Shown: in pieces, positions 20,464-32,811 of the stretch | Layout of the letters: the number at the start of each line of letters is the position of its first letter | How positions within the stretch are numbered: the stretch's first letter is position 1 | From: Gautieria morchelliformis | Taxonomy: Eukaryota; Basidiomycota; Agaricomycetes; Gomphales; Gomphaceae | Reading direction: 5' to 3' | NCBI GenBank assembly: GCA_015179125.1 | Contig: WHVA01000044.1 | Span: forward strand, 62,001-126,000 | DNA length: 64,000 bases | Notes under the pieces: generated by a model | Databases searched by the model: none | Told to the model about the DNA's origin: nothing | What the model saw: the letters and a program-made list of their open reading frames with translations, nothing else | Translations under genes and position numbers: made by a program

Positions 20464-20924
20464 CTCCCGACTCCTCCATACCGTCCCCGTCGTCGGCAGG
20501 GCGTCTGGCGGACGATAGTAAGGAGGACGTTATTGATTTGAAGACGCCGTTAGGCAGACAATCTAACCCTCACTGCAATGGGTCGTTGCCGTGAGCGTTT
20601 GATTGTCTGCCTCAGTTTGCCTTTGCGCGTTCTTTGCGTCTTCTTTTTCTCGGATGCTTATGCGATGCCTCGCGAGAGGGAGCTATTTCTTCTTCGGGGG
20701 GTGTGCGTTGTTTTTCGGTTTGGGGTTGTTTCCCTTCGTGGCGTGCGTGCTCCTTTTCGGGCGGCGTTCCGGTCCCAGAGCTGGGCGTGCGAGCGGTCGC
20801 GGGAGGCATAGGCATGGGTATGTCTGCATGGTCATGCCCCAGCAACGCACCTCGTCAGACTCTTCTCGGAAGAGACCGCGTGGCTCTCGCGTGTCGGTGG
20901 ACGTGTCTTGCCTGGGGTTGGCGC

Positions 20925-21320
20925 ACACAAATGCCTCCGCTTCCAGGCTGGGGGTGGATGCATTTTGTGTGCCGGAGGCGGGGGCTCGGTCGGGGTGATT
21001 TGCCTCAAAATGTGTTGTTGCCACACGCATCGAGGCAGAGCACCCCCGTGCTGGGCCTGTCCGTGCGCATGGGCTTGCCTGGTATTACTGCGCGCCCAGA
21101 TGCGTGTTTGTATTAATGCATCCGCTCCCAGGCTGGGGGTGGATGCATTTTGTGTGCGGGAGGCGGGGGCTCGGTCGGTCGGTCGACGAGGAGGTGCGGA
21201 GGGTTGGGGTGGGGTGGGGGTGCTCTGCCTCAACGCGTGTTGCGAGTTGCCACAGGCATCGAGGCAGAGCACCCCCGTGCTGGGCCTGTCCGTGCGCATG
21301 GGCTTGCCTGGTGTTACTGC
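20925..21320. repeat. Tandem duplication of a block of about 190 bp
   Basis: Two head-to-tail copies share GGCTGGGGGTGGATGCATTT, GGAGGCGGGGGCTCGGTCGG, GCATCGAGGCAGAGCACCCC and TGCGCATGGGCTTGCCTGG. Copy 1 is about 20930-21095 and copy 2 about 21117-21320. Copy 2 has an extra (GGTC)n and GGGGT-rich insertion. No gene supported. Confidence 0.85.
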
Positions 21321-21415
21321 TTCAAATACCATGAGATACCAGTTAAATTTCCCATTGTTTTCAACCGATAAATCAATATATAAATGGAAAATACCAATGG
21401 AAGCTAAGGTGAAAA

Positions 21416-21545
21416 TAGTGCTCTGCAAAGCTCGGCTTGGGTCGCGGCGAGGCGGAGCCGAGCCGCCAAAAGCCCGGCCGGCCTGGGCCGAAGCCGACCG
21501 GTGCCGGAAGCTTTGAGAGAGCCCGAGCCACTGGAGCGCTTACCT
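21416..21545. mobile_element. Isolated hAT-like left terminus
   Basis: TAGTGCTCTGCAAAGCTCGG at 21416, followed by GC-rich subterminal repeats and GAGCGCTTACCTG, closely parallels the left end of the complete hAT at 54651 (TAGTGTTCTGCAAAGCCCGG ... GGGCGCTTACCCG). No matching right end with an 8-bp duplication was found downstream, so this looks truncated. Confidence 0.55.
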
Positions 21546-21584
21546 GTTGTGTGCGAGTCCTTCTGTGGAGCCGTGGAGCCATAG

Positions 21585-21910
21585 AATCTGGAGTTATGAA
21601 ACGCATCGGAGGCGGTGGTGTCCAGTACCTACGTACCGGCACATTACAATTTCGTGTAAACAACGCCGCTCGTTGTGCACAAGAATTCAGGAATTAAACG
21701 TCGAAGTGGTGATGTAGTCGTTGCACCTGTATCTATATACTGCATGCACTGCGGGGTCAGGCAAGAGACCGCAAATGATGGTTGCAGTCATGGCTGACTC
21801 GGACTCTCGACTCTGCTAGCTTTGCACATGCTCGTCGGCCGCTAAGTTCACACATCTGTCAGAGACTTACTGGGAAGGCCCAACGTGATGAAACCGTTTA
21901 GCCTCTGTTC
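21585..21910. repeat. Duplicate of 18.06-18.79 kb segments
   Basis: Shares with 18.06-18.79 kb the strings GTTGTGCACAAGAATTCAGG, AATTAAACGTC, GTCAGGCAAGAGACCGCAAA and CTTACTGGGRAGGCCCAACG. This copy lacks the palindrome and hAT terminus found in the first, so it approximates the pre-insertion state. 21911-22559 contains no gene that I can support. Confidence 0.7.
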
Positions 21911-22559
21911 AAGCATGTCCACGATACGGAAAGGCTGTCCGAGGCATATAGAGAGCTATCGCTACCTGCGAAGGACTAAACACGGCAGAGAGCGGTAGAG
22001 ATCATAAAGGCATGTGCCAAAATTAAAGCACATTAGCGAGAGAAAACATGCATGCAGGCTATATACGGGGTACATTCTGAAGCACGACAAGACAAACGGA
22101 TCGCGGAGTGAAACCAACAACAAAAGTGACGCACGTATCATCAGAAACTGGCACGGTGAGAAAGCGAGAGTTCCCTCCCACCTTCATGTCTCCACCGCCG
22201 CTCTCAACTTATGCCTGCGATATGAGTAATCTGTAACCTGCACATCGTGATGCCCATATGAACCGGCGGGTCAACCGCGCACCACACAATTCCGCGAGTT
22301 CTAACAAACAAGTACTTACGGCAACTCACCTTCGTATATCCTATCTGCTGTGCCCTCGATCAATTGGCAATGGATGACTGCCTTGGTAAGAATACGGCTG
22401 TTAGAGCTCGAATGATGTCATCATCTGACACAGACTTCGTTCGGTGAGGCAGCATCGCTTGATTAGTAAATGCTGTCCTACCTGGCTGTGCCGATGGCAC
22501 GATGAACTTAAAAGCGGCAGGCGCCTGGAATCTCAAGTACATCCCCCACTAGTAACCCA

Positions 22560-25500
22560 ATGACTGACCCTTTAACGGTATTATCAACAGCAGGCAAGTC
22601 GATTACAGATACGACTCGGGATACTAACATGCTAATCAAGCCTTTCAGCGAGCGTTATTGCCGTTCTCCAGCTTACTGCAGCGACGGTCAGCACGTTATA
22701 CGGATACGGAAAAGGCGTCAAGAACTCGTCAAAAGATAGAAAGCGAATCATTGATCAGTTGCAGATTCTTCAACAAGTGCTGAATGGTGTCCGTGAGGCC
22801 GTGGAGGATGCTTCCGATGCGTCTGTTGAACTGCCGACTTTGACCAAGTTGCTTAAGGCCCCTGAAGGCCTTCCTCGTTATTGCACCGAGCTGGAAACCC
22901 TCAAGTCGAGATTAGAAACTTCTCGTGAACGGTCAGGTCGGTTACAAGCATTGATCTGGCCACTGAAGGAGGGTGATGTCACGAAGACGCTGGACTATCT
23001 GAGAAATTTCCAGCAGCTATTGAGCTCAACCTTGAATACCGATCATTTGTACGTCTCTCCATAGTCAGTTGTGTACCTACCCTGACCGCCCCGACAGAGG
23101 CGTGACTGTGGAGATACGCACTGATGTCAAACATATCCGTGGGTCTGTCGCCGGGTTGGAGCAGTCAACTGCGCATGCCAGACAAGGTTTGGGGTTGTTG
23201 ACACCCTTCGTGTAGTGATATCTAACTCCTGTTTCAATTTGTGTAGATGACCGCCGTCGCAATATATTTGAATGGCTTGCCGCTCCTGATCACCAGTTGA
23301 GCCACACGAGTGCACAAAAGAAGCGACAGCCAGAGACCGGTTTATGGTTCGTTCGTGGGGAAACATTTAAGGCATGGAGGGACTTGCCCCACTCGACCTT
23401 ATGGCTCCATGGCAAAAGTATGTTTTTTTTAAATACACTGACGATGATGGCTGTTGATATTCTAGCGCAGTAGGATCTGGGAAAACAATTCTATGGTGAG
23501 AGCTCATTTTCAGGCATTCAAGGTCATTATGCCAAAACACTCGTTCAAGCTCAACTGTGGTCGACGAGCTCTTCCGCTCCAATTGTCCGGATCCGTTACC
23601 GGCTGTCGCATATTTTTATTTCACTAACAATCAGACTGAGACCAACATCGCCGTGCGTTCCTTGATCAGTCAACTATCCCTGACCATGACATCCGACGGG
23701 GATGATATTCCGGCCCCCTTGGAGAGTCTCTACTCTCAGCACTCGGAGGGCCAGCAATCAGTAACCTTAGGCACTCTGATATCTACCTTGAAGTCTCTTA
23801 TTGTGAGCATTCCTCATCCGTACATTGTCCTCGATGCTCTTGAAGAATGTGAGGATGGGAACGAACTTTTGCGACTGATTCAAGAAATCCATGGCTTTGG
23901 CTCATTACATCTTTTGGCAACAAGTCGAGATCAGCTAGACATTGCCGATGCAATGTCCTCCCTGGAGCCACTTAGAGTTCCCATGGACGAAAGCCATATT
24001 CAGGATGACATCCACCTTCACATTCACCAAACACTTTATTATGATAAGCGGTATCAGTGGTCGCCAGAGGTCAAGGAGAAGGTTGAGACCACTTTAATGA
24101 ATGGTGCACATGGAATGTAATGTGCATTTGTTTCTTGTCCCTGTCATTGACTGCTGATCAGAAATTAAGGTTCCGATGGGTTGCCTGTCAACTAGATGCA
24201 CTAGGGAAATGCCGTACTTCGGCTGCCGTCGAGGCTGCATTGCAGACTCTTCCAAGGACGCTTTATGAAACCTACGATAAGATTCTCTTGAATATTCAGG
24301 AGGAAGATAGGCAATCTGCACTCAAAGTCTTGCAATGGCTTGCTTTCTCCGTCCGTGCAATATCATTGGCAGAAACTGTTGAAATATTGGCCACAAATCC
24401 CCATGCAGCAGGTGCACGTCTATTCAACACTGACGAAAGACTATTAAATCCACGGGAAGTACTCAATATATGTTCAAGTCTGGTCACTATTTCAGAAGAG
24501 AGTACTCCAGTATACTCACTGCCTACCCCTCAGAGGACTGGCGAATACTTACTGCATACCACTAATTCGGAACAGGTCAGGCTCGCACATTTCTCTGTGA
24601 AGGAATATTTGACCTCGGGACATGTTTGGGGTGGCTGTGCTTCAATGTTTTATTTCAATCAGCACATGGCTGATACCTTCATTGCTGAGACGTGCCTGGC
24701 CTATCTCTTGCAATTCGACCAGCCATTTTACGACCTTCATATTAGGTGCCTAAATTATCCACTATCTCAGTATGCTGCCGAGCACTGGACCCACCATGCT
24801 CATTTGACTGGTTGTAGCTCGGATACTCTGCAATGGCTAATCATGGCTCTTCTCCACAGCAAAGATACCATGTACACTAACTGGATTAAACTACATGATC
24901 CTGATGACGCCTTGGGGATCATGATCCACAGAGACCCCACGGGTGGCCCTCTTTACTACACTTCCCTCACTGGGCTGGAAATTCCTTCACGGCTGCTGTT
25001 GGACAATGGAGCAGAAGCAAATGCACGTGGAGGGAGCCTTGGCAGTGCACTCCAGGCAGCAGCCTCAAAAGGCCACACAGATATTGTTCAGCTGCTGCTT
25101 GAGCATGGGGCAAATGCTAATGCATTTGGAGGGCAATTTGGCACTGCACTCCAGGCAGCGGCATCAAGGGGCAACATGGAGATTGTTCAGCTGCTGCTTG
25201 AGCAGGGAGCAGATGTGATCACAATGGGTGGATTACATGGCACTGCACTCCAGGCAGCAGTGTTGCAAGGCAACACTGAGATCGTTCAGATGCTGCTTGA
25301 GCAGGGTGCGGACGTAAATGCAAAAGGAGGTTTTTATAGCACTGCACTCCAGGCTGCGGTATTCAAAGGTAACGTGGAGGTCATTCAGCTGCTGCTTGAT
25401 CAGGGAGCAGATGCCAATGCAGCAAGAGGGTTTCATGGCACTGCACTCCAGATGGCAATGTCAAGAGATGACATAGAGATCATCCGGCTGCTGCTTGAGC

Positions 25501-26411
25501 CAAGAGCAGGTGTGGATGCAGTTGGAAGGCAACATGGCACTGTACTCCAGGTGGCAGTCTTGGGAGGCAAACTGGAGATGGTCCGGCTACTGCTTGAGCA
25601 GGGAGAAGATGTGAATGCAGTGGGAGGGCAATTTGGCACTGCACTCCAGGCGGCGGTATCAAAGGGCAACATGGAGATTGTTCAGCTGCTGCTTGAGCAG
25701 GGAGCAGATGTGAACGCAGTGGGAAGGCAAGGTGGCACTGTACTCCAGGCAGCGGTGTTGGGACGCAACACAGAGATAGTTCAGCTGCTGCTTGAGCAGG
25801 GAGCAGATGTGAACGCAGTGGGAAGCACTGCACTCTGGGTGGCAGTGTTGAGTATCAACACTGAGATCGTTCGGATGCTGCTTGAGCAGGGTGCAGATGT
25901 GAATTCAGTGAGAAGTAAATGTGTCACTGTACTCCAGGCAGCGGCATTGGGAGGCAACACAGAGATTGTTCAGCTGCTGCTTGAGCAGGGAGCAGATGTG
26001 AATGCACAAGGAAGGCTTTATGGCACTGCACTCCAGGCTGCAGCATTCATAGGTGACATGGAGGTCATTCAGCTACTGCTTGAGCACGGAGCAGATGTGA
26101 ATGCAGTAGGAGGCGAATTTGACACTGCACTCCAGAGAGCGGTATGCAATGGTCACACAGAAATTGTTCTGCTGCTGCTGGAGGCAGGGGCTGACCGATA
26201 CCTCCAGGGGCGCTATGGCATCATGCTCCAGGAGGCTAAGTCAAGTGGTTATGCAGACATTGTTCAACTGTTGCTGGAGAAGGATGCAGCTGTGGATGTA
26301 CCACATGAGGACATTATGCAGCACACTACAGGCGACAGCATCAGGAGATCACGCGAAGATCTTCCTGCTGATGAAGAAAGTTCCAGGAATAAACGAGCAA
26401 GACATTCATAA
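22560..26411 (+). CDS. NACHT-ankyrin STAND (NLR-like) receptor
   Basis: Predicted intracellular STAND NTPase of the fungal NLR type, a family linked to non-self recognition and programmed cell death. My model has seven exons: 22560-22593, 22649-23048, 23098-23186, 23247-23417, 23471-23495, 23550-24116 and 24170-26411 (1175 residues). Order: a helical N-terminal domain (residues 1-140), a linker with FEWLAAPDHQ, Walker A GKIGSGKT assembled across an intron, Walker B YIVLDALEEC, a winged-helix-like stretch, then about 14 ankyrin repeats of 33-34 residues (ALQAAVxxGNTEIVQLLLEQ, GADVNA), and a basic tail. All joints keep frame; the first intron appears to be GC-AG (22594-22648). Several ankyrin units are nearly identical in DNA, indicating recent unit exchange. 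The N-terminal domain resembles those of Agaricomycete NACHT proteins but I cannot name a death-fold class. Confidence 0.9.
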
Positions 26412-26946
26412 CCACTGGATTTCACCCCACCTCTGTTCGAGGCAGGTGTATCATAGTCAAATAGCATATTTCTCTAAGGACTGTCATGTCTTCACACTAA
26501 GGACACTTACTGCACCAAATGAACCAGTTTTTAACGTGTCATGATCATAGAAAGTAATTTAATCTTTTGTACACAGCATCTTGCCTGCCCACATTCCTGG
26601 CAAGTACCAGTCCCACCATATCACCATCTGTCAGCCACCAAGTACTGTTGATGCACTGTCACATAGGCCATCCACAGCCCCGTCATACATCTATCAAGGT
26701 AGCGCAGGACGGGCGTGGGAGGACTTATATAGGTGGACGAGATGATGAAAACAAGAGTGCAGGGACCATTACCGGTGAAAGAGTTACAGTGCGCTGTCAT
26801 TGAGTCAATATACGGATAGAAAACAAGACAGCAGGTCGAGTCATAAGAAACTCAGAAACACCTTAAGTCTCCAAGTGCAGTGTCAAACAAAATAGACTCA
26901 TAAAAACTGATCTCAGAAGCCTTACACTCCAATGAACAGAGGTCCC
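26412..26946. other. Intergenic, convergent 3' ends
   Basis: Separates the 3' ends of the receptor gene (+) and the aldehyde dehydrogenase gene (-). I see no gene or clear repeat here. Confidence 0.5.
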
Positions 26947-29374
26947 TCATTTAGTAACCCCGGTCGGGGAAGGACGCCGAGCAGGCAACGAAGGCATAAG
27001 TTGCCTGTTCATTGCTTTGAATTTGTTCGTCTATTCCCATCGAATGAGTGAGGTGATATCGTCGCAATGACAGAGCGGATAAAAGTAACACACAGTATAA
27101 GGTGGGAACCTGAAACCGACGATAAAGTCGATCCTGAAGAATGCAACGTGCCATGTGCCATGAGCATAAAGATGTAGTGGGTTGCCAGTTGAGAGAAATT
27201 GCCCATACCAGCTAGGAGACCGTATGGTCGGCCGAGAGTGCGTGAACGTATCAAAGGAGAATTTTCCTTTGTGACTACCCGCTGAATAGAAAAGGGACAT
27301 GTGGTCAGGAAACCAGCCACCATAAACCGCGAGAAAAGAACCACTAACATCCTGAGGGCCCACTTCCCCCAAAAGGAATGGTTTGGCCTGCCAGCGTGTG
27401 ATGAACAGGCATTCAAAATGAAAGATCAACCCGAAGACAGACGACATACATCCTCCCTGCATGAGAACATCATTTACGACGGCTGCACCAGATAATGTGC
27501 TGTCAAGGACTAAGCATGGGCGAAGCAGAATCAGAAAATATAAGCCACGCTTAACCCAGAGATGAAAAAATACCTTGCGACCTGTACCCTGCGTTGTTGC
27601 TAAAGATATAAAGCGCGAGCGGTCGATCACGTTTATTCACAACCTGTATCGCTTCCTTTACGTCCTTTACAGTCACAAGGGGTAGAACTGGTCCGAATAT
27701 CTCACTGTATCGAAAGGAAAGTAAGATATGAGCACGAGCCAGAAATGAGTGTGGTTAGAGAGCACCCACTCCTGCATGAGCGAATCATCGAGCGAGACAT
27801 TTTTCACAAGTGTAGGCGCCAGATACTTGTCTTCATGTTCTGCTTCACCGCCGAACACAATTTCACCTAGCACAAATCAAAATACAGTCTTCGGGCCATA
27901 AATTAAGGGGAAATAGGAGGCACTCGGGATGTATCGTGGTGACTGCATAAAGAAGACCTAACTCACCTTTAGTCTCGTCGAGATATCGTTTGAGTCTGTT
28001 AAGATGTCCTTCTGAAATGATGCGTCCGAAGGAGTCGGATTTTCTTGGACCCGCAGGGTAGAAAGAGTTGTAACTGGAGGAAAATGTAATTACTACAGAC
28101 ATCATGAATGGTCGCCGCATCATTTCCAACATGTGGATGGTGAGAGAACTGTACAAGCGAGGGGGTTACTCACACATCTTGACACTCTTTTACGAACGAG
28201 TCTTTGATGCTCTCAGGGATGAGCACGTAGTCAGGAGCGATACAGGTTTGACCTGCATTCATAAATTTTCCCCAAAGGATTCGACGCGCTGCAACTTTAA
28301 GGTCCATCGCGGGGTCAATGAAGACAGGTGATTTTCCACCAAGCTAACAGAGAATAAGATGAAACTAACGCAGTACAAGTTAGACAGCGAGGTGTAAATA
28401 CCTCCAGTGTTACGGGTGTGAGATGCCGTGCGGCTGCAGTGGCCACGATTCGGCCTACCCGACCGGACCCAGTATACAGTATATGGTCCCATTTGAGTTC
28501 GAGCACCTAAGAGAGACAGCGTCCATGAGCAACAGGATGATATTAAAAGCAAAAAATGGATAATATGCACAAGTCACTGCTGCAAGCCTTACCTTCGTCG
28601 CCACCTCAACACCGCCATTCACTATGCGATACACGTCTTGATCAAGATATTTAGGTAATATCTCAGCCATGAGGGAGGATGTGGCGGGTGTGAGTTCGGA
28701 TGGTTTGATGAGTGCAGGACAGCCAGCAGCAATTGCACCAACCTAAACCACGGCTCTAATCAGTTACAAAAAACAAACCCACACGAATAATAATAGGCCG
28801 ATCACCCCCATACTCGATCTGCCAGCATACCGATCGCCAAACACAAAACACTCACCAAGGGTCCTAGAGTCCAGATGGGAAAGTTAAACGGTGTGATAAT
28901 GAAGACGACACCAACGGGCTCTTTTCGAATCGTGGGGCTGAATGGGGCCCAGGTGATACTCCAATTGGTAGGACCCGTAGCCTTCGTCCACCCCCCAAGG
29001 TTTTTGTAGGCGAAGCTGACCTCACTAAGCATTGCAGATACGTCGGACCTGTATTTAGCGCACGTTCAGATTGAGCCGCAATAGAGCTGTTTTATTACAA
29101 GTACACACATGTTGGCTTCAAATTTCGGACGACCCATGTCTTTCGCCAATGCATCGTGCCAACGGTCAAGATTGTCGTGAAAGGCGTACCCTAGCTGGAG
29201 GAGCTGGTTCTTGCGGAATTGTATGCTCGAAAGCTTGCCAGTGCCATTAGCAAATCCGGCAAACAGGGACGCATGGATCTTCGTGTCGTTAGACTCGTAA
29301 GCTTCACAGATATGATATGGACCAAGTACCTTGGGGATTTCCTCAAGAGGCGTAGAAACGAGTGAGGATGGCAT
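26947..29374 (-). CDS. Aldehyde dehydrogenase (ALDH3-like)
   Basis: NAD(P)-dependent oxidation of aldehydes, most like the fungal ALDH3/HFD1 group that handles medium and long-chain fatty aldehydes. About 13 small exons; the first three are 29374-29109, 29048-28856 and 28742-28593, and the last ends TGA at 26947. Landmarks in order: [29 protein letters not shown]; the cofactor loop [12 protein letters not shown]; catalytic Glu in [11 protein letters not shown] (across an intron); catalytic Cys in [60 protein letters not shown]; and the tail RFPPYT joined to [10 protein letters not shown]. All joints can be made with GT-AG introns in frame. An ATG at 29413 would add 13 residues; I prefer 29374. 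Confidence 0.9.
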
Positions 29375-30126
29375 CGTGTGGTGTGCGTGCGTGAGGGTCA
29401 AGCTGAAGAACAAAACACACCATCATCTCACGTGAGGTATTAAGTTAATAGGCGGAACCTATAAATACTTATACAGTATAGTAGTATTGACTGCAAATGC
29501 CGGAGCCGAAAGCCTGGGTGCTGAAATGGAACCAGGAATTAAGTACATACTGCTCAGTGCTGAAAATGGTCGCACCGGGTCATTGCATGATGCGGATTAC
29601 TACGGCCAGCGGTCCCTTACAGAAATACAGTAATCCTACCCATGTATCCCAATTACCACTTCGTCTTGTAAGTCGATTCATCGACGTGTGCTTCGTACTA
29701 CCGGTGCATACAGTACTTCGATGGTAGAAGATCAAATAGCTTCCTACAATACTTGGCGCGCACATAAGCTTCAGTATCCAATGAGCCTGCGGCCGGCCCG
29801 TGCCATTCCTACATAAGTGGAAGCTTGAGACAAAGGAAGCCCATTACAAGTAGCGATACAAGTTTAAGTTAATATGTGACCATACTCGTACTTCAAGGTT
29901 CGGAGTTTGCGAACAACCAACCTGCTGACTTGAACGCTAAGCTAGGCATACTAGTAGTAAGATCTATATAGAGTAGAGGCATCTAGGTCGCCTGCTTCGA
30001 GACCGACCGTTTAACTCACATTGCCTATTCAGTCTGTTTCAGCCTTGACAGCTGCTCTTACAGTAAGCCCGAGAGACTGTGGCTGGCTGGCAGATATGGG
30101 CGGGCATTCACTTCGTATGTCGTGTC
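29375..30126. other. Intergenic, no gene seen
   Basis: Upstream region of the aldehyde dehydrogenase gene and downstream of RCL1. Only short frames without motifs are present. Confidence 0.5.
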
Positions 30127-31733
30127 TCAGACAATGGTTCTATTGGCATTGACAAATCCAGTACCGTAACAGGACATTATGAGCTCCGAGCTAGCTGGAT
30201 CTGAGGGATTCGTGGGGACGACTTTGAAGGATGTGCCAAAGAAGTCACGGATGTCCCGAAGAAATTGGATCCTGTGGCAGCATCGTCAGTCACAGGATGA
30301 TTCTGAAGGGGGTGCAACGGGAAAGGAGGCGGGGGGGGAGGGTCGGCCAAAGATCGTGATAGTAATAAACCGAAAATGAATGAATATGAAAGTATCTTAC
30401 GTCCGAGGGCTTAGCTCGCCCATTTTCACTCTTCCAACATCCTCGCTTCCCAAAACCATCATTAGCAGCACAAGGCATTGATGTTTCCTATCTATACAAC
30501 CGCCTCTCCTGATCTCGACTAGCAAGGCTCTCGAAGCCGCCAGCGCAACTTCCTCCGGGGTGCCCCCCGGCACGGAGACTGCTTCTGAACAGTGCAACAC
30601 GGACGTAGTCGATTCAGCGACAAGGCTGAGGGCATAACCCGGGGATCTGGCAGGAGTGAAAATGAGTTATGTGGATGCCAGAAAAGCGCATTGGCGCTAG
30701 GTGATGTACGGGAAGCCACGTACTTCCCACTGTCCTCGCCTTTATATACGTCCGAGTAAAGGTAAATGTCGGGGATATAGCGATTCAAAACCGAACGGGA
30801 AGAGTCGATTAATCGATTGGAGAATTGAGGGCTAACACGAACAGCATGGCTATGCATTGAAACACCCCACGTCAGTTTTACACAGATGAAAAGATTATAA
30901 TTGAGTGAGTATTCATATTGTATAAGATTGCTGACATACGCAATGCCTCTTATGCGCTTGATACGTCCAGGTTCGACAAAGTTAACGGTTTTCACCTGCT
31001 TAACAACGGGGCAAATAAACTGAATTTGGCCTCCACCGAGCGGTGGAGCACCGCGCCTTGTGATCTGCAGTAATCACATGTGAGTTCATCAAGAATTCTA
31101 TCTCAGGACGATCCTACCCGTAATTCTAAGCCATCCTCGATCCCGAAAGGCTGCAAGTGAGGCAGCGTGACCGTGCGCGTCAGGTCAACCTGATACACAT
31201 GAATTTAACGAAAATATGTCAGAAAATTAAGGGATTGTAAATACTGCACACCGATAAATCCTGATCATCAGTAGTGATTCCTTTGAGGGTCAGATGCAAC
31301 GCAGTTTTCGAAAAGGGCGCAAGCATGATGAGGGGTTCCAGAAAATAGCCCACAGAACGTGATAGTGGGCAATCATGGGTAATAGACCCTCCGACTATGA
31401 TACCGGGCTTAAGAAGGATGGATGTACCTAGAGCAACTTATTGAGCCACAGATGTGTTAAATTTAGAAATGAAGTGTAACCTGTATAAGATATTTCAACA
31501 ACGCTGCCGTTCGTCACTTTCTCCAATAGTCGGAGCAAACTGGCCTCGTAATCTGAAGGAAATTGAGCAGAACATATACCTTGATCTTGTCATAACATAC
31601 CACGTAAACCAGGATTTTTGTCGTGTGATCTTATTTGATCAATCCTTATGGGTCTCCCGCTAAGGATGGAAAGCACCAGGCGTGTCCGCAGATGCAAGTG
31701 GCCAGTGTACCTCAAAGGCGCAGTGGTGGTCAT
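30127..31733 (-). CDS. RCL1: RNA 3'-terminal phosphate cyclase-like protein (Rcl1)
   Basis: Nucleolar protein of the RNA-cyclase fold required in yeast for early 18S pre-rRNA processing with Bms1; Rcl1 proteins lack cyclase activity. Exons read from ATG 31733 (MTTTAPLRYTGHLHLRTRLV) through IRIDQIRSHDKNPGLR, DYEASLLRLLEKVTNG, then KPGIIVGGSITHDCPLSRSV and GYFLEPLIMLAPF. Next are VDLTRTVTLPHLQPF, GAPPLGGGQIQF, VNFVEPGRIKRIRGIA, RVSPQFSNRLIDSSRSVLNR and SLVAESTTSVLH. The final exon, FLRDIRDFFGTSFKVVP to SCYGTGFVNANRTIV, ends at TGA 30127. About eight introns, all GT-AG. The HDCPLSRSVGYFLEP signature distinguishes Rcl1 from the catalytic RtcA group. The frame appears intact, with length in the usual range (about 390 residues). 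Confidence 0.9.
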
Positions 31734-32811
31734 GTCAAATTGCCAATCATGTGACCTGATGTAAGTCTAAAGTTACGTAAGCCAATCTCGGAAGTAAGTA
31801 TACCGGTCACTTACACACCGCTACTTTTGTGCAGTCACAATTCCAGCAATCCGTTCTTATTCCTCTATAGAAAATGCTTATTTAGGCCAAATCTGTCGAT
31901 TGTATAGCGCGATTGATATAATTTGTAAAACTGAGAGTGTTATTTTTTTCTTGTTACAGTCTTGGCGGCATTTCCATATATGGATGTAATTACCATAATA
32001 TATAGCGCTAACCAATCAAGCAGCAAACGAGCGGAACAAGATGTTAAAATGCCATAATAGCATTTCTTTAGAAAATATTCTCAAAAATACACCCTATTTC
32101 AGTCAAAAAGGGTTCACAAACAAAGAAATTTTCGTTGGGCCAATTTCGCTGTTGCACAAAAGTAGCGATGTGTCACTAAGTGAGCGGCACCATACTACAA
32201 ACCTAGAGACAGCGGTAACTAACGCCGGCGAGTCTTCGCACGTTTTCCAGCTCAGCCTCAAGGGTTGTCAGTCTATAGTAAGTACTACAAACCGACATCA
32301 CAACAAACGTGGTTTCTTGGATGACCCGACGTCACGGCGGTCGGAGCTCTCAGCAACTCTGGTAAGTACTTAGTACAAGCACTCAAAGCCGAACGTATCC
32401 ATTGATTGACCAGCGTTCCGTTCCAGAGGGAACGCTGGAAATACAAGGGACGAACTGTCATTGGAATGGTGACGGCAGGGTCCGAGTCGAATACAGGCTC
32501 ATAGCGCTCATCTGCTATAACTGATATCATTCGATCATTAGTAGTCTGCTGTTTTTGTCTCGAAGTAGGATTCTTCTTTCTAGCCGGGGCGAGTGATTCC
32601 TGCCATTGTATTCATGAAATTCAAGATCTCCCAGGGAATGATCCAAGCGCCAGTCCACTGCATTATAGAAATTTGCTTTTAACGATGAATGATGTGGTTT
32701 GCGACAGCTTGCAGGGCACGGCTGCATGCACCGCCTTGGAGTGGAGTTGATATTGCTTTCTCCACACCTTGCTTACCTGATCTGAGACGAGAAATTACTC
32801 CTTCATACTCG
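31734..32811. other. Divergent promoter region between RCL1 and the zinc-finger-like gene
   Basis: A/T-rich upstream sequence shared by divergently oriented genes, although more than 1 kb apart. I see no additional gene; frames at 32041-32373 and 32285-32530 have no recognisable motif. Confidence 0.45.

Noticed and set aside
18165..21545. The two isolated hAT-like ends as one element
   Set aside because: The end at 18274 is a right end and the one at 21416 a left end, so they face away from each other and cannot bound one element; no shared 8-bp duplication.
25480..25833. Minus-strand frame opposite the ankyrin repeats
   Set aside because: Mirror of the repeated ankyrin units on the other strand; open only because the unit length is a multiple of three.
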